A stretch of 37,882 bases of DNA from Sphingobium ummariense RL-3 (GTDB taxonomy: Bacteria > Pseudomonadota > Alphaproteobacteria > Sphingomonadales > Sphingomonadaceae), in contig NZ_AUWY01000070.1 of assembly GCF_000447205.1 (NCBI RefSeq), forward strand, positions 1 to 37,882, given 5' to 3'. The notes beneath the pieces are model-generated. The model did no database searches and was not told the DNA's origin. It was given only the letters and a program-made list of their open reading frames with translations. How positions within the stretch are numbered: the stretch's first letter is position 1; the number at the start of each line of letters is the position of its first letter. Below, piece after piece: positions 15,340 to 23,385 of this stretch. A program made the translations under genes and the position numbers.

Positions 15340-15864
15340 ATGCGCGCACCGATAATCAGCAGCACCGATTTCGAGAAGCTGTTCGCTTTCACAGACGGTA
15401 TGGAGCGGGCAGCGATGTATCGGCTGATGCTGCTGCTGACGAAAAAGCTGGGGCTTCGCCCCATGGAGATAGCGGGGATGGAAACTGGCTGGTTCGTGGG
15501 TGAAGAACTCCGCATTCCGCTTGGTCATTCCAAACGCAAGCAAGGCCGATCACTCCCCATTGATGATGAAATCCGACAAGCACTTGCTGCCCATATGGGA
15601 GAGCAGAAGGGGCGGCTGTTTCGCAATGCTGCTGGCGAGGCGTTCACCGCTAACGGTATCAGCGAAGCAATCCGCCGCATTTACAAGCTGGCTGGGGTTC
15701 AGGGTAGCTGCTATTCCGGTCGTCGCACGATGGCTACCCGGATGGTGGACAACAAAGTCAACATCGCTGTTGTCAGTAAGGTGCTAGGCCATAGCAACAT
15801 TGCAACGACGCAAAACTACATTGGTGTCACGAACACTATGATGCGCGATGCACTTTTCGCCTGA
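15340..15864 (+). CDS. Catalytic-domain-only tyrosine recombinase
   Basis: A 174-residue protein containing only the catalytic half of a phage-integrase/XerC-D-type enzyme. Residues visible are R40 (KLGLRPMEIAG), K65/K67 in the β-hairpin (SKRKQGRSLPI), R128 in CYSGRRTMATRM, H151 (VLGHSNIATTQ) and the nucleophile Y160 (QNYIGV). The usual H of HxxR is Y125. The N-terminal core-binding domain of about 100 residues is absent. Start ATG 15340 is chosen for its AAGGAG ribosome binding site. The element already has a serine integrase, so this protein probably does something else: dimer resolution, DNA inversion, or use of a host Xer-like partner. Confidence 0.85.
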   Translation: MRAPIISSTDFEKLFAFTDGMERAAMYRLMLLLTKKLGLRPMEIAGMETGWFVGEELRIPLGHSKRKQGRSLPIDDEIRQALAAHMGEQKGRLFRNAAGEAFTANGISEAIRRIYKLAGVQGSCYSGRRTMATRMVDNKVNIAVVSKVLGHSNIATTQNYIGVTNTMMRDALFA

Positions 15865-15865
15865 T

Positions 15866-15881
15866 AGTCCAATTTAGGACT
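15866..15881. promoter_or_regulatory. Palindrome AGTCC-N6-GGACT, operator-like
   Basis: A perfect 5-bp inverted repeat just after the tyrosine recombinase stop, followed by TTGTCCAAAATG. A related site, TCCCATTTGGGA with flanking TTGTCCCAAATG on the minus strand, occurs at 16348-16363. The two bracket the 15950-16342 gene. They may bind one regulator; this is inferred from similarity only. Confidence 0.35.
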
Positions 15882-15949
15882 TGTCCAAAATGCCAGACGG
15901 CTATTGATAGGGTGGTGGCGGCACAGAGTCGCGGAGATAGGAGTTCAAT

Positions 15950-16342
15950 ATGGTAATGGATTGGAAGAAGGCCGTTAAGCCGGTCGGAGAGTTCGCAGAT
16001 TTCAAAAAGTCTGCTCCGCGCACGCAGAAGACGGCTGCTGAGGTTGTATCCGCTGCAATCGAAAAGCAGATCGAACTGTTTAACAAGCCCAAGGCCGAGG
16101 GGCGTCGCTGGTTCGAGGTCAAGGGCGAGAACGTCGCATTCAGCATTCGCTATGCCAACAGCCCGCTCAAGCTCGTAGGCGACGAGAAAACGGTCGTCGT
16201 GCCCAAGGCGCAGTTTGTAGAGGTGCTACAATCGATCAAGGCCGACGTCGAAAAGGGCGAATTCAAAGCCCAACTCGACGCTGGCGAGGCCGCTGTCCGC
16301 AAGCGCAGCGCGACCATGGCTGCGACGCGCAAAAAGAAGTAA
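15950..16342 (+). CDS. Unrecognised basic 130-residue protein
   Basis: ATG 15950 has GGAG six bases upstream. The protein is Lys/Arg-rich throughout and ends in a very basic tail (RKRSATMAATRKKK), suggesting nucleic-acid binding. The middle has a β-like segment (RRWFEVKGENVAFSIRYANS) and a helix (KAQFVEVLQSIKADVEKGEF). It is followed by a strong terminator, making it the end of a unit, and is flanked by two related palindromes (15866 and 16348). No family is recognised; a small chromatin-like or phage accessory DNA-binding protein is one possibility. Confidence 0.7.
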   Translation: MVMDWKKAVKPVGEFADFKKSAPRTQKTAAEVVSAAIEKQIELFNKPKAEGRRWFEVKGENVAFSIRYANSPLKLVGDEKTVVVPKAQFVEVLQSIKADVEKGEFKAQLDAGEAAVRKRSATMAATRKKK

Positions 16343-16363
16343 GACTATCCCATTTGGGACAAC

Positions 16364-16393
16364 AGCCCCGGCCGGAAACGGCTGGGGCTTTTT
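16364..16393 (+). terminator. Intrinsic terminator after the basic-protein gene
   Basis: AGCCCCGGCCG and CGGCTGGGGCT form an almost perfect 11-bp stem around GAAA, followed by TTTTT. It ends rightward transcription before the convergent DUF2958 gene. Confidence 0.85.
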
Positions 16394-16447
16394 AGCGCCA
16401 GACGTTCATGGAAATGCCCGGCGAGCGGATGCTCGCCGGGCTAATCT

Positions 16448-16807
16448 CTATGCCCTTATATAGCCCGCAGAGCGTGCCTGAGCAGCGTATTCGCTGAGGG
16501 TGTGCTTGGCTCGCCATTGTAGGTCTTGCTCCACGCGCAGCCCTCCCGGCCCCTTCACGGCATAAATCTCGTCCATGCTCACATATCCGACTTCCGGCAT
16601 TCCATGGCCGATGTCGCATAACCCGAACGCGAGGCCATCATCGTCCAATTCTGTGAGCAGCCATGTGCCGGCTGTCCAAGGCAGGAAGAGCTTACAGACA
16701 GGTTCAAAATCCCGTTCGCGGGACGTGCCCTTGAGGGGCAATTGCTCCTTGTGATTTTCGGCGAGGCGTTGTGCTGCCTCAGGGGCGAACACTGACAACC
16801 ATTCCAT
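16448..16807 (-). CDS. DUF2958 family protein
   Basis: A 119-residue protein with the clear pattern of DUF2958: PVCKLFLPWTAGTWLLTELD, then GLAFGLCDIGHGMPEVGYVS, then GPGGLRVEQDLQWRAKHTLSEYA. The family is typical of plasmids, conjugative elements and prophages; its biochemical role is not known. AAGGA precedes ATG 16807 with 10-base spacing. It is convergent with the gene run to its left and shielded by the terminator at 16364. Its presence supports an accessory origin of this zone. Confidence 0.85.
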   Translation of the reverse strand: MEWLSVFAPEAAQRLAENHKEQLPLKGTSRERDFEPVCKLFLPWTAGTWLLTELDDDGLAFGLCDIGHGMPEVGYVSMDEIYAVKGPGGLRVEQDLQWRAKHTLSEYAAQARSAGYIRA

Positions 16808-16963
16808 AGGGCCATCCTTTCTTGATGTTTGGCCCTTCGGTCACACGACGCCTTTTGACCGAAAAATCAACACCAAAGAATTGGAATCTGGTGCCTTTCC
16901 TTGGATGACGCGGACTGGTTTTGGCTATTGATAGAGCAGCACAACGGCAACGGAGTGCTGCAA

Positions 16964-17155
16964 ATGCTTACCCAAATCGAACTTACCCAGCTTACGGACT
17001 ACATGCTTGAGGTTGTCGATTGTAATGCTGGGTTCGAAGAGGACGAATTTGCTGTAAACTGGAATGGCCATCGGCTTTATGTCGAGCGTTACATTTCGCA
17101 CTTCCGCATCGAAGTTGGGCATGAGGATGATGTGCTGGAAATCCCGCGTCACTGA
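16964..17155 (+). CDS. Unrecognised acidic 63-residue protein
   Basis: ATG 16964 with GGAG upstream gives a product from MLTQIELTQLTDYML to HEDDVLEIPRH. It is acidic, with β-type alternation in the second half (VNWNGHRLYVERYISHFRIEV). The frame is open back to a TTG at 16901 (MDDADWFWLL), but that TTG lies in a DNA motif that recurs elsewhere in the element and has no ribosome binding site, so the ATG is preferred. A strong terminator follows 25 bases after the stop. Size and charge would suit an anti-restriction, anti-CRISPR or antitoxin protein, but nothing specific is recognised. Confidence 0.6.
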   Translation: MLTQIELTQLTDYMLEVVDCNAGFEEDEFAVNWNGHRLYVERYISHFRIEVGHEDDVLEIPRH

Positions 17156-17180
17156 TGCCCTTAGAACCCTCAGGAACGCG

Positions 17181-17215
17181 AAGAGCGCCCTAGCTGTAGT
17201 TAGGGCGCTCTTGTT
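17181..17215. terminator. Bidirectional terminator between convergent genes
   Basis: AAGAGCGCCCTA (17181-17192) and TAGGGCGCTCTT (17201-17212) form a perfect 12-bp stem with an 8-base loop. T-rich sequence follows rightward. It serves the 16964 gene and, in reverse, probably the serine recombinase that ends at 17237. Confidence 0.85.
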
Positions 17216-17236
17216 CTATCTGGGCCTGTGTGGGGC

Positions 17237-18937
17237 TTATTCAGCAGCTTCTTGGTCGGGATGCCATTCAAGCTCTCCGTCTGGGCCTTCAAATGTCGCA
17301 ATCACTGTTCTGCCGTCATAGTCGATGAAGATATGAACATCGCTGTTGTGGAGCGTCACGTTGGTCTCTGCATGGCTGTTGCAATACATTTCGCGAATGA
17401 GGCGGGTCAGGCTTTGATGCGCCTGCACACGAGCGAGATAGCGTTCCTCTTTGTCATCGCTTTGCAGCGCGGTGCGTGCCGCTATAAGCAAGTCGGTATC
17501 CTCCTCTGGGCGCAGCGCACCGCGAGCAAGGTCGAGTTGCCGCTCCAATATCTCAAGCTGCGCCTCATCGGCTTCGACTTCTGCCTCAAGCTGCGCGACC
17601 CGCAGGGCGAGGGATTTGCTGAATACCTCAAGCAGGTTTTCGGACCCCCGCTGCATCTGTTCGCGTTTAGTTTCAAGGGACCGGGATAGTTCTGCGATGC
17701 TGATGCTCAGCTTGGCTTCTTCATCGCTAGGTTTGAACGTCGTGTCCTTCATCGCAACGTCGAACATGCAGTCGAGAATGGCCTTCTCAAGCGTCTCATA
17801 CCGGATGCGGGTTTTGTTCGTGCAGGTATGCCCTCGTCTGGCGCTGTTGCATCGGAAGTAACTGCGGTCGGTCTTTGCGACATATTCGAGTGGGCGACCA
17901 TCAACGCGGCTTTTATGGCCGGTCTTTCGTCCCGCTTTTTGCTGGCTTTCAAAATACATCGCTCCGCCACAAGTGGCGCACCTTGCTATGCCGGACAGCA
18001 GGTTATTCATGGTTTTGGTGGCTTGACCGCCCCATTTGACACGCTGAGCGCGGAGTTGCTGAACCCGATGGAATTTGTCGGCAGTTATGATCTGGGGATA
18101 GAAGTTCTGCACGACGATTCCTTTGGTCATTTCGTGCAAAGCTGATCGTGGGCGACTCATCGGTTCGAACTCGCCAAGAACACTTCGATTAGTCAGGATT
18201 TTATGCAGATAGGCAGTGTTCCAGCCTGCGCCGCGATCCTTACCGCTATATGCCCATGATGCTTCCTTGCGCTCGTTTAGACGCTGGACGATCCATGGCA
18301 GGCCACGACCGCTGATATACCAGTCATAAATCTCGTTCACTACGCCTGCCCGATATTCGATTACCTCCATCTGCATGGTGGCATCGTTGCGTTGCAGCCA
18401 AGCGGGAAGGATTTTGGTCATCGCACGGCGGTCGCCGTTGATCGCAGCTTCGATTTTGTTCGACCAACTGGCGCGAGTGCGGAGGCTTTTCTTCTCGCTT
18501 TCCTCGCGGGCAAGTTCGGCTTTCAGGATCACCGACATGACCTTCATCATGTCGATTCGTTTGCCCGCTTCGTAAATCTGGTTGTCGTGCCATGTAGCGA
18601 CCGTGACCCCGTTCTTTGTGAACAGCCGGAGCAGGTCGATTGCTTCTTCGTATCCCTGCCGGGTCAGTCGGTCCAAATTCTCGACAGCGAGAACAGCGCC
18701 GTTGTTGAAATGGCCTTTGCGAGCCTTCTGCTCAAATTCGTATAGCAGCGAGCCTTCTGAGCGGTTAGCACCGTGGAATGCCGACTTGCCCTCATCGACA
18801 ATCTCACGCTGTTCGGAATGCTCCCAACCCATGCGCTCGATGAACGCTCGGCCCTCATTTATCTGGCGCTTGAGTGAATGCCCCTTGCTCTGTTCCATAG
18901 TGGAAAAGCGGGCGTAAATCCATGCAGGTAGCGTCAT
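17237..18937 (-). CDS. Large serine recombinase (integrase)
   Basis: This 566-residue site-specific recombinase integrates and excises the element. The N-terminal resolvase domain has R10 and nucleophile S12 (YARFSTMEQSKGHSL) and a conserved AVENLDRLTRQGYEEA. A Recombinase domain follows (about 180-300, with a GRGLPWIVQRLNER block), then a zinc-ribbon domain (CATCGGAMYF and later CNSARRGHTC) and a long coiled coil (about 395-470). The size and layout match large serine integrases. Start ATG 18937 has GGAG seven bases ahead and lies about 30 bases from the dprA junction, the usual position next to an att site. No frame damage is present, so mobility may be retained. Confidence 0.93.
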   Translation of the reverse strand: MTLPAWIYARFSTMEQSKGHSLKRQINEGRAFIERMGWEHSEQREIVDEGKSAFHGANRSEGSLLYEFEQKARKGHFNNGAVLAVENLDRLTRQGYEEAIDLLRLFTKNGVTVATWHDNQIYEAGKRIDMMKVMSVILKAELAREESEKKSLRTRASWSNKIEAAINGDRRAMTKILPAWLQRNDATMQMEVIEYRAGVVNEIYDWYISGRGLPWIVQRLNERKEASWAYSGKDRGAGWNTAYLHKILTNRSVLGEFEPMSRPRSALHEMTKGIVVQNFYPQIITADKFHRVQQLRAQRVKWGGQATKTMNNLLSGIARCATCGGAMYFESQQKAGRKTGHKSRVDGRPLEYVAKTDRSYFRCNSARRGHTCTNKTRIRYETLEKAILDCMFDVAMKDTTFKPSDEEAKLSISIAELSRSLETKREQMQRGSENLLEVFSKSLALRVAQLEAEVEADEAQLEILERQLDLARGALRPEEDTDLLIAARTALQSDDKEERYLARVQAHQSLTRLIREMYCNSHAETNVTLHNSDVHIFIDYDGRTVIATFEGPDGELEWHPDQEAAE

Positions 18938-18995
18938 ATTTTCTCCGTAACGTCAATCCGTTAACGGGTTGTGCAACTGTTGATAGAGTTATCCG
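18938..18995. other. Element-chromosome junction (attachment site) within dprA
   Basis: Left of here the serine integrase begins; right of about 18985 the sequence encodes DprA (RVIRQGATL). The segment contains the palindrome CCGTTAACGG (18958-18967) and the near-palindrome GTTGTGCAAC (18968-18977), whose central TG could be the crossover dinucleotide. The exact core cannot be fixed because the other att site is outside the window. Confidence 0.6.
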
Positions 18996-19290
18996 GCAGG
19001 GCGCGACCCTGGTGCAGAATGCGGCGGATGTGATGGAAGCGATCGGCAACATCGACCCGCGCATGGTGCGGCAGGGCAGCTTCGACTTTACGGGCGAACC
19101 GGTGTCCAGCGACGTCGCGGCGCGGGATCGGGACGTGGTGATCGCGCTGCTCGGGCCGGTCGCGGTGCCGGTGGATGAGATCATTCGGCTGTCCGGGCTG
19201 TCGCCGGCGGTGGTGCAGACGGTGCTGCTGGAACTGGAATTGGCCGGTCGGCTGGACCGGCATGCGGGGGGAAGGGTGAGTCGATCGTGA
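18967..19290 (+). pseudogene. dprA: DprA C-terminal fragment, gene interrupted by the element
   Basis: DprA (Smf) loads RecA on incoming single-stranded DNA in natural transformation. Only the end is present: RVIRQGATLVQNAADVMEAI, the last strand-helix of the Rossmann domain, then the C-terminal winged helix (VIALLGPVAVPVDEIIRLSG, LSPAVVQTVLLELELAGRLD, GGRVS). The normal block GC-N-x-LIR is altered at the junction by several extra codons. The frame is open back to an ATG at 18922, but that ATG lies inside the integrase start region and has no ribosome binding site. The 5' two thirds of the gene should lie beyond the left end of the window. Next come a small gene and topA, the usual dprA-topA order. 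Confidence 0.9.
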
Positions 19291-19604
19291 ATAGCGAGAC
19301 AATCGTCGCGCGGTTGACGCTAACCGCCGAACCGTTTGATGGACCGGCCTTCGATTTTGAAGTGGTCGTCTTGCGTCCCTACTGCGATGAGGAGGGCATT
19401 TGGCGAACTCCTATTTCGATGGCACCTTTATATAGAAAACTGGCAGGGGCAGCGGGAGTGGATTCATATCAGTCGCTTTGTTTGGCGATGTGGTTGGTCG
19501 CTCAATTGTTGCGGGATTTCGATGACCAGAAGGGACAAATCATGCTGGAAGGCAAACCCTTCAACTACGACGCTTACCGAATGCCGCTACTTGATCTGGA
19601 ATAG
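19287..19604 (+). CDS. Unrecognised 105-residue protein between dprA and topA
   Basis: GTG 19287 overlaps the dprA stop by four bases (GTGA), indicating that it was translationally coupled to dprA. The protein has a β-rich first half (TIVARLTLTAEPFDGPAFDF, VVVLRPYC), a central WRTPISMAPL and a helical second half (YQSLCLAMWLVAQLLRDF), resembling small DUF6968-type hypothetical proteins, an uncertain match. GC is lower than in the flanking genes. Because the element interrupts dprA, this gene may now be transcribed only from readthrough or a local promoter. Confidence 0.7.
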   Translation: MNSETIVARLTLTAEPFDGPAFDFEVVVLRPYCDEEGIWRTPISMAPLYRKLAGAAGVDSYQSLCLAMWLVAQLLRDFDDQKGQIMLEGKPFNYDAYRMPLLDLE

Positions 19605-19715
19605 CCTGCGCCCTGATCCGACTTTTCGGCCATCGTGAACGGCTCGCTTGACGTCGCCTCTCTCCCCCCTCCAGACTCGCGCGTGTACGTGAGAGACTTT
19701 TCCATCGGGGCATAA

Positions 19716-22262
19716 ATGCAGCTTGTCATCGTCGAATCGCCGGCCAAGGCGAAGACCATCGAGAAATATCTGGGTGGCGATTTCCATGTGCTCGCCAGCT
19801 ATGGCCATATCCGCGACCTGCCCGCCAAGGACGGGTCGGTGGATCCCGACCATGGCTTTGCCATGCAGTGGGAGAATTATGGCGACAAGGGCAAGCAGCT
19901 GAAGGCCATCGCCGACGAGGCGAAGAAGGCCGACCGCCTGATCCTGGCCACCGACCCCGATCGCGAGGGCGAGGCGATCAGCTGGCATGTTCAGGAGGTG
20001 CTGCGGGCGAAGAAGGCGCTGCCGCAGAAGGTCGACCGGGTGACGTTCAATGCGATCACCAAGCAGGCCGTCACGGAGGCGATGGCGCATCCGCGCGCAT
20101 TGGACGAGGATCTTATCGACGCCTACCGGGCGCGGCGGGCGCTCGACTATCTGGTCGGCTTTACCCTGTCGCCGGTGCTGTGGCGCAAGCTGCCCGGCGC
20201 CAAGTCGGCGGGGCGGGTGCAGTCGGTCGCGCTGCGGCTGGTGGTCGAGCGCGAGCGGGAGATCGAGAGCTTCGTACCGCAGGAATATTGGTCGGTCGCG
20301 GCCGAGATGGAGCAGGGCGGGCAGGGCTTCGTCGCGCGGCTGGTGCGCTGGAAGGGCGAGAAGATCGACCGCCTGACCATCGGCAAGGAAGGCGACGCCA
20401 TGGCCGCGAAGGCGGACGTGGAAGCCGGGCGTTTCACCGTGGAGAAGGTCGAGACCAAGCCGGTAAGCCGCAACCCTCCGCCGCCCTTTACCACCTCCAC
20501 CCTGCAGCAGGAGGCTGCGCGCAAGCTCGGCTTTTCCGCGAGCCACACGATGCGGATCGCGCAGCAGCTCTATGAGGACGGCGCGATCACCTATATGCGT
20601 ACCGACGGCGTGCAGATGGACGGCAGCGCCATTTCCGCCGCGCGCAAGGCGATCGCGGAGCGCTATGACGGCGGCTACCTGCCGGAAAAGCCGCGCCAGT
20701 ACCAGACCAAGGCCAAGAACGCGCAGGAAGCGCATGAGGCGATCCGCCCGACCGATTTCGGCCGTGACAAGGTGGGATCGGGCGACCATGCGCGGCTCTA
20801 CGACCTGATCTTCAAGCGCGCGCTGGCGAGCCAGATGGCGTCCGCGCGGCTGGAGCGCACGACCGTCGATCTGGTCGACGGGACCGGGCAGCACGCCCTG
20901 CGCGCCACGGGGCAGGTGGTGATTTTCCCCGGCTTCCTCGCGCTCTATGAAGAGGGGCGCGACGATAGCGAGGACGATGATTCCAAGCTGCTGCCGCGCC
21001 TGAGCGAGGGCGATGCGCCGGCGAAGAAGAAGGTGACCGCCGAGCAGCATTTCACCCAGCCGCCGCCGCGCTATTCCGAAGCGTCGCTGGTGAAGAAGCT
21101 GGAGGAGCTGGGGATCGGGCGCCCGTCCACCTATGCCTCGACGCTTCAAGTGCTCAAGGATCGCGACTATGTGCGGATCGAGAAGAACCGCTTCTTCGCC
21201 GAGGAGAGCGGGCGGCTGGTGACGGCGTTCCTGGAGCGCTTCTTCGAGCGCTATGTTTCCTACGACTTCACCGCCGGGCTGGAGGAGGAGCTGGACGATA
21301 TTTCCGGCGGCCGCGCCCAGTGGCAGGCGGTGCTCGAAGCCTTCTGGCGCGACTTCAAGCCCAAGACCGCCGAGGTGATGGAGCAGAAGCCGTCGGACAT
21401 CACGGCCGAGCTGGACAAGTTCCTGGAGCCGATGCTGTTCCCGCCCAAGGCGGACGGCAGCAATCCGCGCGCCTGCCCGCTGTGCGGCGACGGGCAGCTG
21501 TCGTTGCGCGGCGGCCGGTTCGGCGCGTTCATCGCCTGCTCCAACTATCCCGAGTGCAAATATACCCGGAAGTTCGGACAGCCGGGCGGCAGCGAGGGCG
21601 GTGCCGATACGGGGCCGGAGGTACTGGGGCAGCATCCCGAGACCGGGCAGGACATCGTGAAGAAGTCCGGGCGCTTCGGCCCCTATATCGAGATGGGCGA
21701 GGGCAAGGAGGCGAAGCGCGGCTCCATCCCGAAGGATCTGCCCGATGGCGAGCTGACGCTCGACTGGGCGGTGAAGCTGCTGAGCCTGCCGCGCGAGATC
21801 GGCTTGCATCCGGAGACGGGCTTGCCGATCGTCGCCAATATCGGCCGCTTCGGTCCCTATCTGCTGCATGACGGCAAATATGGGCGGCTGTCGTCCACCG
21901 CGGAGATTTTCGAGGTGGGCATGAACAGTGCGGTCGCGAAGCTCGCCGACGCGGCGAACAAGGGTGGGCGGGGATCTTCTTCGCGCGAGCCGTTGAAGGT
22001 GCTGGGCAAGCATCCGCGTACCGAGGCCGAGATCAAGCTGATGGCGGGGCGCTATGGCCCCTATGTCACCGACGGCACGACCAACGCGACCCTGCCCAAG
22101 ACGATCGAGCAGGAGGCGCTGACGCTGGAGGAGGCCGCGCAACTGATCGATGTGCGCGCGGCGGCGGCTCCGGCCAAGAAGGGCAAGAAGGCGCCGGCGA
22201 AGAAGGCCGCGCCCAAGAAAGCGGCGGCGAAGAAGCCGGCGGCCAAGAAGGCCGCCGGCTGA
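19716..22262 (+). CDS. topA: DNA topoisomerase I
   Basis: This type IA topoisomerase relaxes negative supercoils by transient single-strand breaks. The Toprim domain occupies residues 1-120 (LVIVESPAKAKTIEKYL, DPDREGEAISWH). The catalytic Tyr is Y293 in ITYMRTDG. The PTDFGRDKV and GIGRPSTYASTLQVLKDRDY blocks follow. A Cys4 zinc finger (CPLCGDGQLSLRGGRFGAF, then CSNYPECKY) and several repeat zinc-ribbon-like C-terminal modules (GRFGPYIEMG, GRFGPYLLHDG, GRYGPYVTDG) come next, and the protein ends in a Lys/Ala-rich tail common in alphaproteobacteria. At 848 residues it is of normal length. It is an essential core gene with no sign of damage. Confidence 0.97.
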   Translation: MQLVIVESPAKAKTIEKYLGGDFHVLASYGHIRDLPAKDGSVDPDHGFAMQWENYGDKGKQLKAIADEAKKADRLILATDPDREGEAISWHVQEVLRAKKALPQKVDRVTFNAITKQAVTEAMAHPRALDEDLIDAYRARRALDYLVGFTLSPVLWRKLPGAKSAGRVQSVALRLVVEREREIESFVPQEYWSVAAEMEQGGQGFVARLVRWKGEKIDRLTIGKEGDAMAAKADVEAGRFTVEKVETKPVSRNPPPPFTTSTLQQEAARKLGFSASHTMRIAQQLYEDGAITYMRTDGVQMDGSAISAARKAIAERYDGGYLPEKPRQYQTKAKNAQEAHEAIRPTDFGRDKVGSGDHARLYDLIFKRALASQMASARLERTTVDLVDGTGQHALRATGQVVIFPGFLALYEEGRDDSEDDDSKLLPRLSEGDAPAKKKVTAEQHFTQPPPRYSEASLVKKLEELGIGRPSTYASTLQVLKDRDYVRIEKNRFFAEESGRLVTAFLERFFERYVSYDFTAGLEEELDDISGGRAQWQAVLEAFWRDFKPKTAEVMEQKPSDITAELDKFLEPMLFPPKADGSNPRACPLCGDGQLSLRGGRFGAFIACSNYPECKYTRKFGQPGGSEGGADTGPEVLGQHPETGQDIVKKSGRFGPYIEMGEGKEAKRGSIPKDLPDGELTLDWAVKLLSLPREIGLHPETGLPIVANIGRFGPYLLHDGKYGRLSSTAEIFEVGMNSAVAKLADAANKGGRGSSSREPLKVLGKHPRTEAEIKLMAGRYGPYVTDGTTNATLPKTIEQEALTLEEAAQLIDVRAAAAPAKKGKKAPAKKAAPKKAAAKKPAAKKAAG

Positions 22263-22278
22263 GGCTGTCGCCCGGCGA

Positions 22279-23247
22279 TCAGAAGGTCTCGCCGACCAGT
22301 TCCTCGCTCTTAGCCCAGAGCGCCTTTGCGCGCTCGGGATCGAGGGCATAGGGCCGCACGCCCGCGCTGGCAGACAGTTCCGAGCCGCCATCCACGACCT
22401 CCGCGACATGGCAGTCCTCGCAATAGCGCCCGCCCACGGCGTCCGCATCGGCCACCACCGCTGCCCAAGCGGACGTCGCGGCGCCCTGCGGAATCGACTT
22501 GAACTCGAAGGGCGGCTTGCCCGAGGCGGCATTGGCGGCGTTCAGGTTCTCGACCAGCTGCTCGATTGCGCCTTCACCCATATGCCGGCTGAGTTCGGTC
22601 TGGATGCCGCCGGGGTGCACGGCCGTCGCGCGGATGCCGCTGTCGCGGTGGCGGCGGTCAAATTCGACGGCGAACAGAACATTGGCGGTCTTGGACCGGC
22701 CATAGGCCAGGAATTCCTGATAGGGCGTGTGATCGAAATTCGGATCGTCGAGGTCGACGTCCGCGTAGCGATGGCCCGCGGAGGAGAGGTTCACCAGCCG
22801 GCCGCCGGGCCGGATCAGCGACGCGATGCGGTTCACGAACACGAAATGGCCCAAATGGTTGGTGCCAAACTGGGTTTCGAACCCGTCCGCAGTCTTGCCG
22901 AAGGGGCAGGCCATCACGCCGGCATTGGCGATGACGATGTCGAAGGGGCGGCCATCCGCCACCAGCGCATCGGCGCAGGCGCGCACGCTGGCGAGCGAGG
23001 CGAGGTCGAGCTCCACCAATTCCAGCGACCCGCCATTGGGGCCGGGCGCGATGCCGGCGGTCGCGCGGCGCGCCTTGTCGAGATCGCGGGCGGTGCCGAC
23101 GACATCGGCGCCGTGGGCGACCAGCGCGCGGGCGGTTTCGACTCCCAGGCCCGCGGAAGTGCCCGTGACCAGGATGCGCTTGCCCGAGAGGACGATGCCG
23201 TCCAGCACCTCGTCGGTCGTGCTGTGCCAACCGAATGATTCCGTCAT
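22279..23247 (-). CDS. Short-chain dehydrogenase/reductase
   Basis: This 322-residue SDR has the Rossmann TGTSAGLG cofactor motif near residue 30, NAG (IANAGVMACPFG), a Ser in NLSSAGHRY and the YGRSK catalytic Tyr-Lys motif, followed by VHPGGIQTEL. It resembles WW-oxidoreductase/retinol-dehydrogenase-like SDRs, whose substrate cannot be deduced. It is divergent from an AraC regulator at 23386. An AraC_N-type regulator next to an SDR is a recurring pair, so the SDR is probably its target. It converges with topA, leaving 16 bases between stops. Confidence 0.9.
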   Translation of the reverse strand: MTESFGWHSTTDEVLDGIVLSGKRILVTGTSAGLGVETARALVAHGADVVGTARDLDKARRATAGIAPGPNGGSLELVELDLASLASVRACADALVADGRPFDIVIANAGVMACPFGKTADGFETQFGTNHLGHFVFVNRIASLIRPGGRLVNLSSAGHRYADVDLDDPNFDHTPYQEFLAYGRSKTANVLFAVEFDRRHRDSGIRATAVHPGGIQTELSRHMGEGAIEQLVENLNAANAASGKPPFEFKSIPQGAATSAWAAVVADADAVGGRYCEDCHVAEVVDGGSELSASAGVRPYALDPERAKALWAKSEELVGETF

Positions 23248-23385
23248 GTTAGTCTCCTGCTTGATTGTGCAGGGGCCATATGGGGCAAGGCGAAGGCCCG
23301 CCCGCGCCGGATCGGATCGGACTCTTGCCTGATTCTCTCAAAGGATCGGGGACGGGGCCGGCGCGGCCTTGCATCGGACCGGGCG

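Noticed and set aside
18922..18966. ATG 18922 as a start for a new dprA-derived protein
   Set aside because: It lies inside the opposite-strand integrase start, has no ribosome binding site, and the first 15 residues are element sequence; expression of the fragment is not supported.
19587..22532. 981-codon open frame on the minus strand
   Set aside because: It lies antisense to topA and consists of Arg/Leu/Gln-rich sequence typical of the opposite strand of a high-GC gene; topA is unmistakable.
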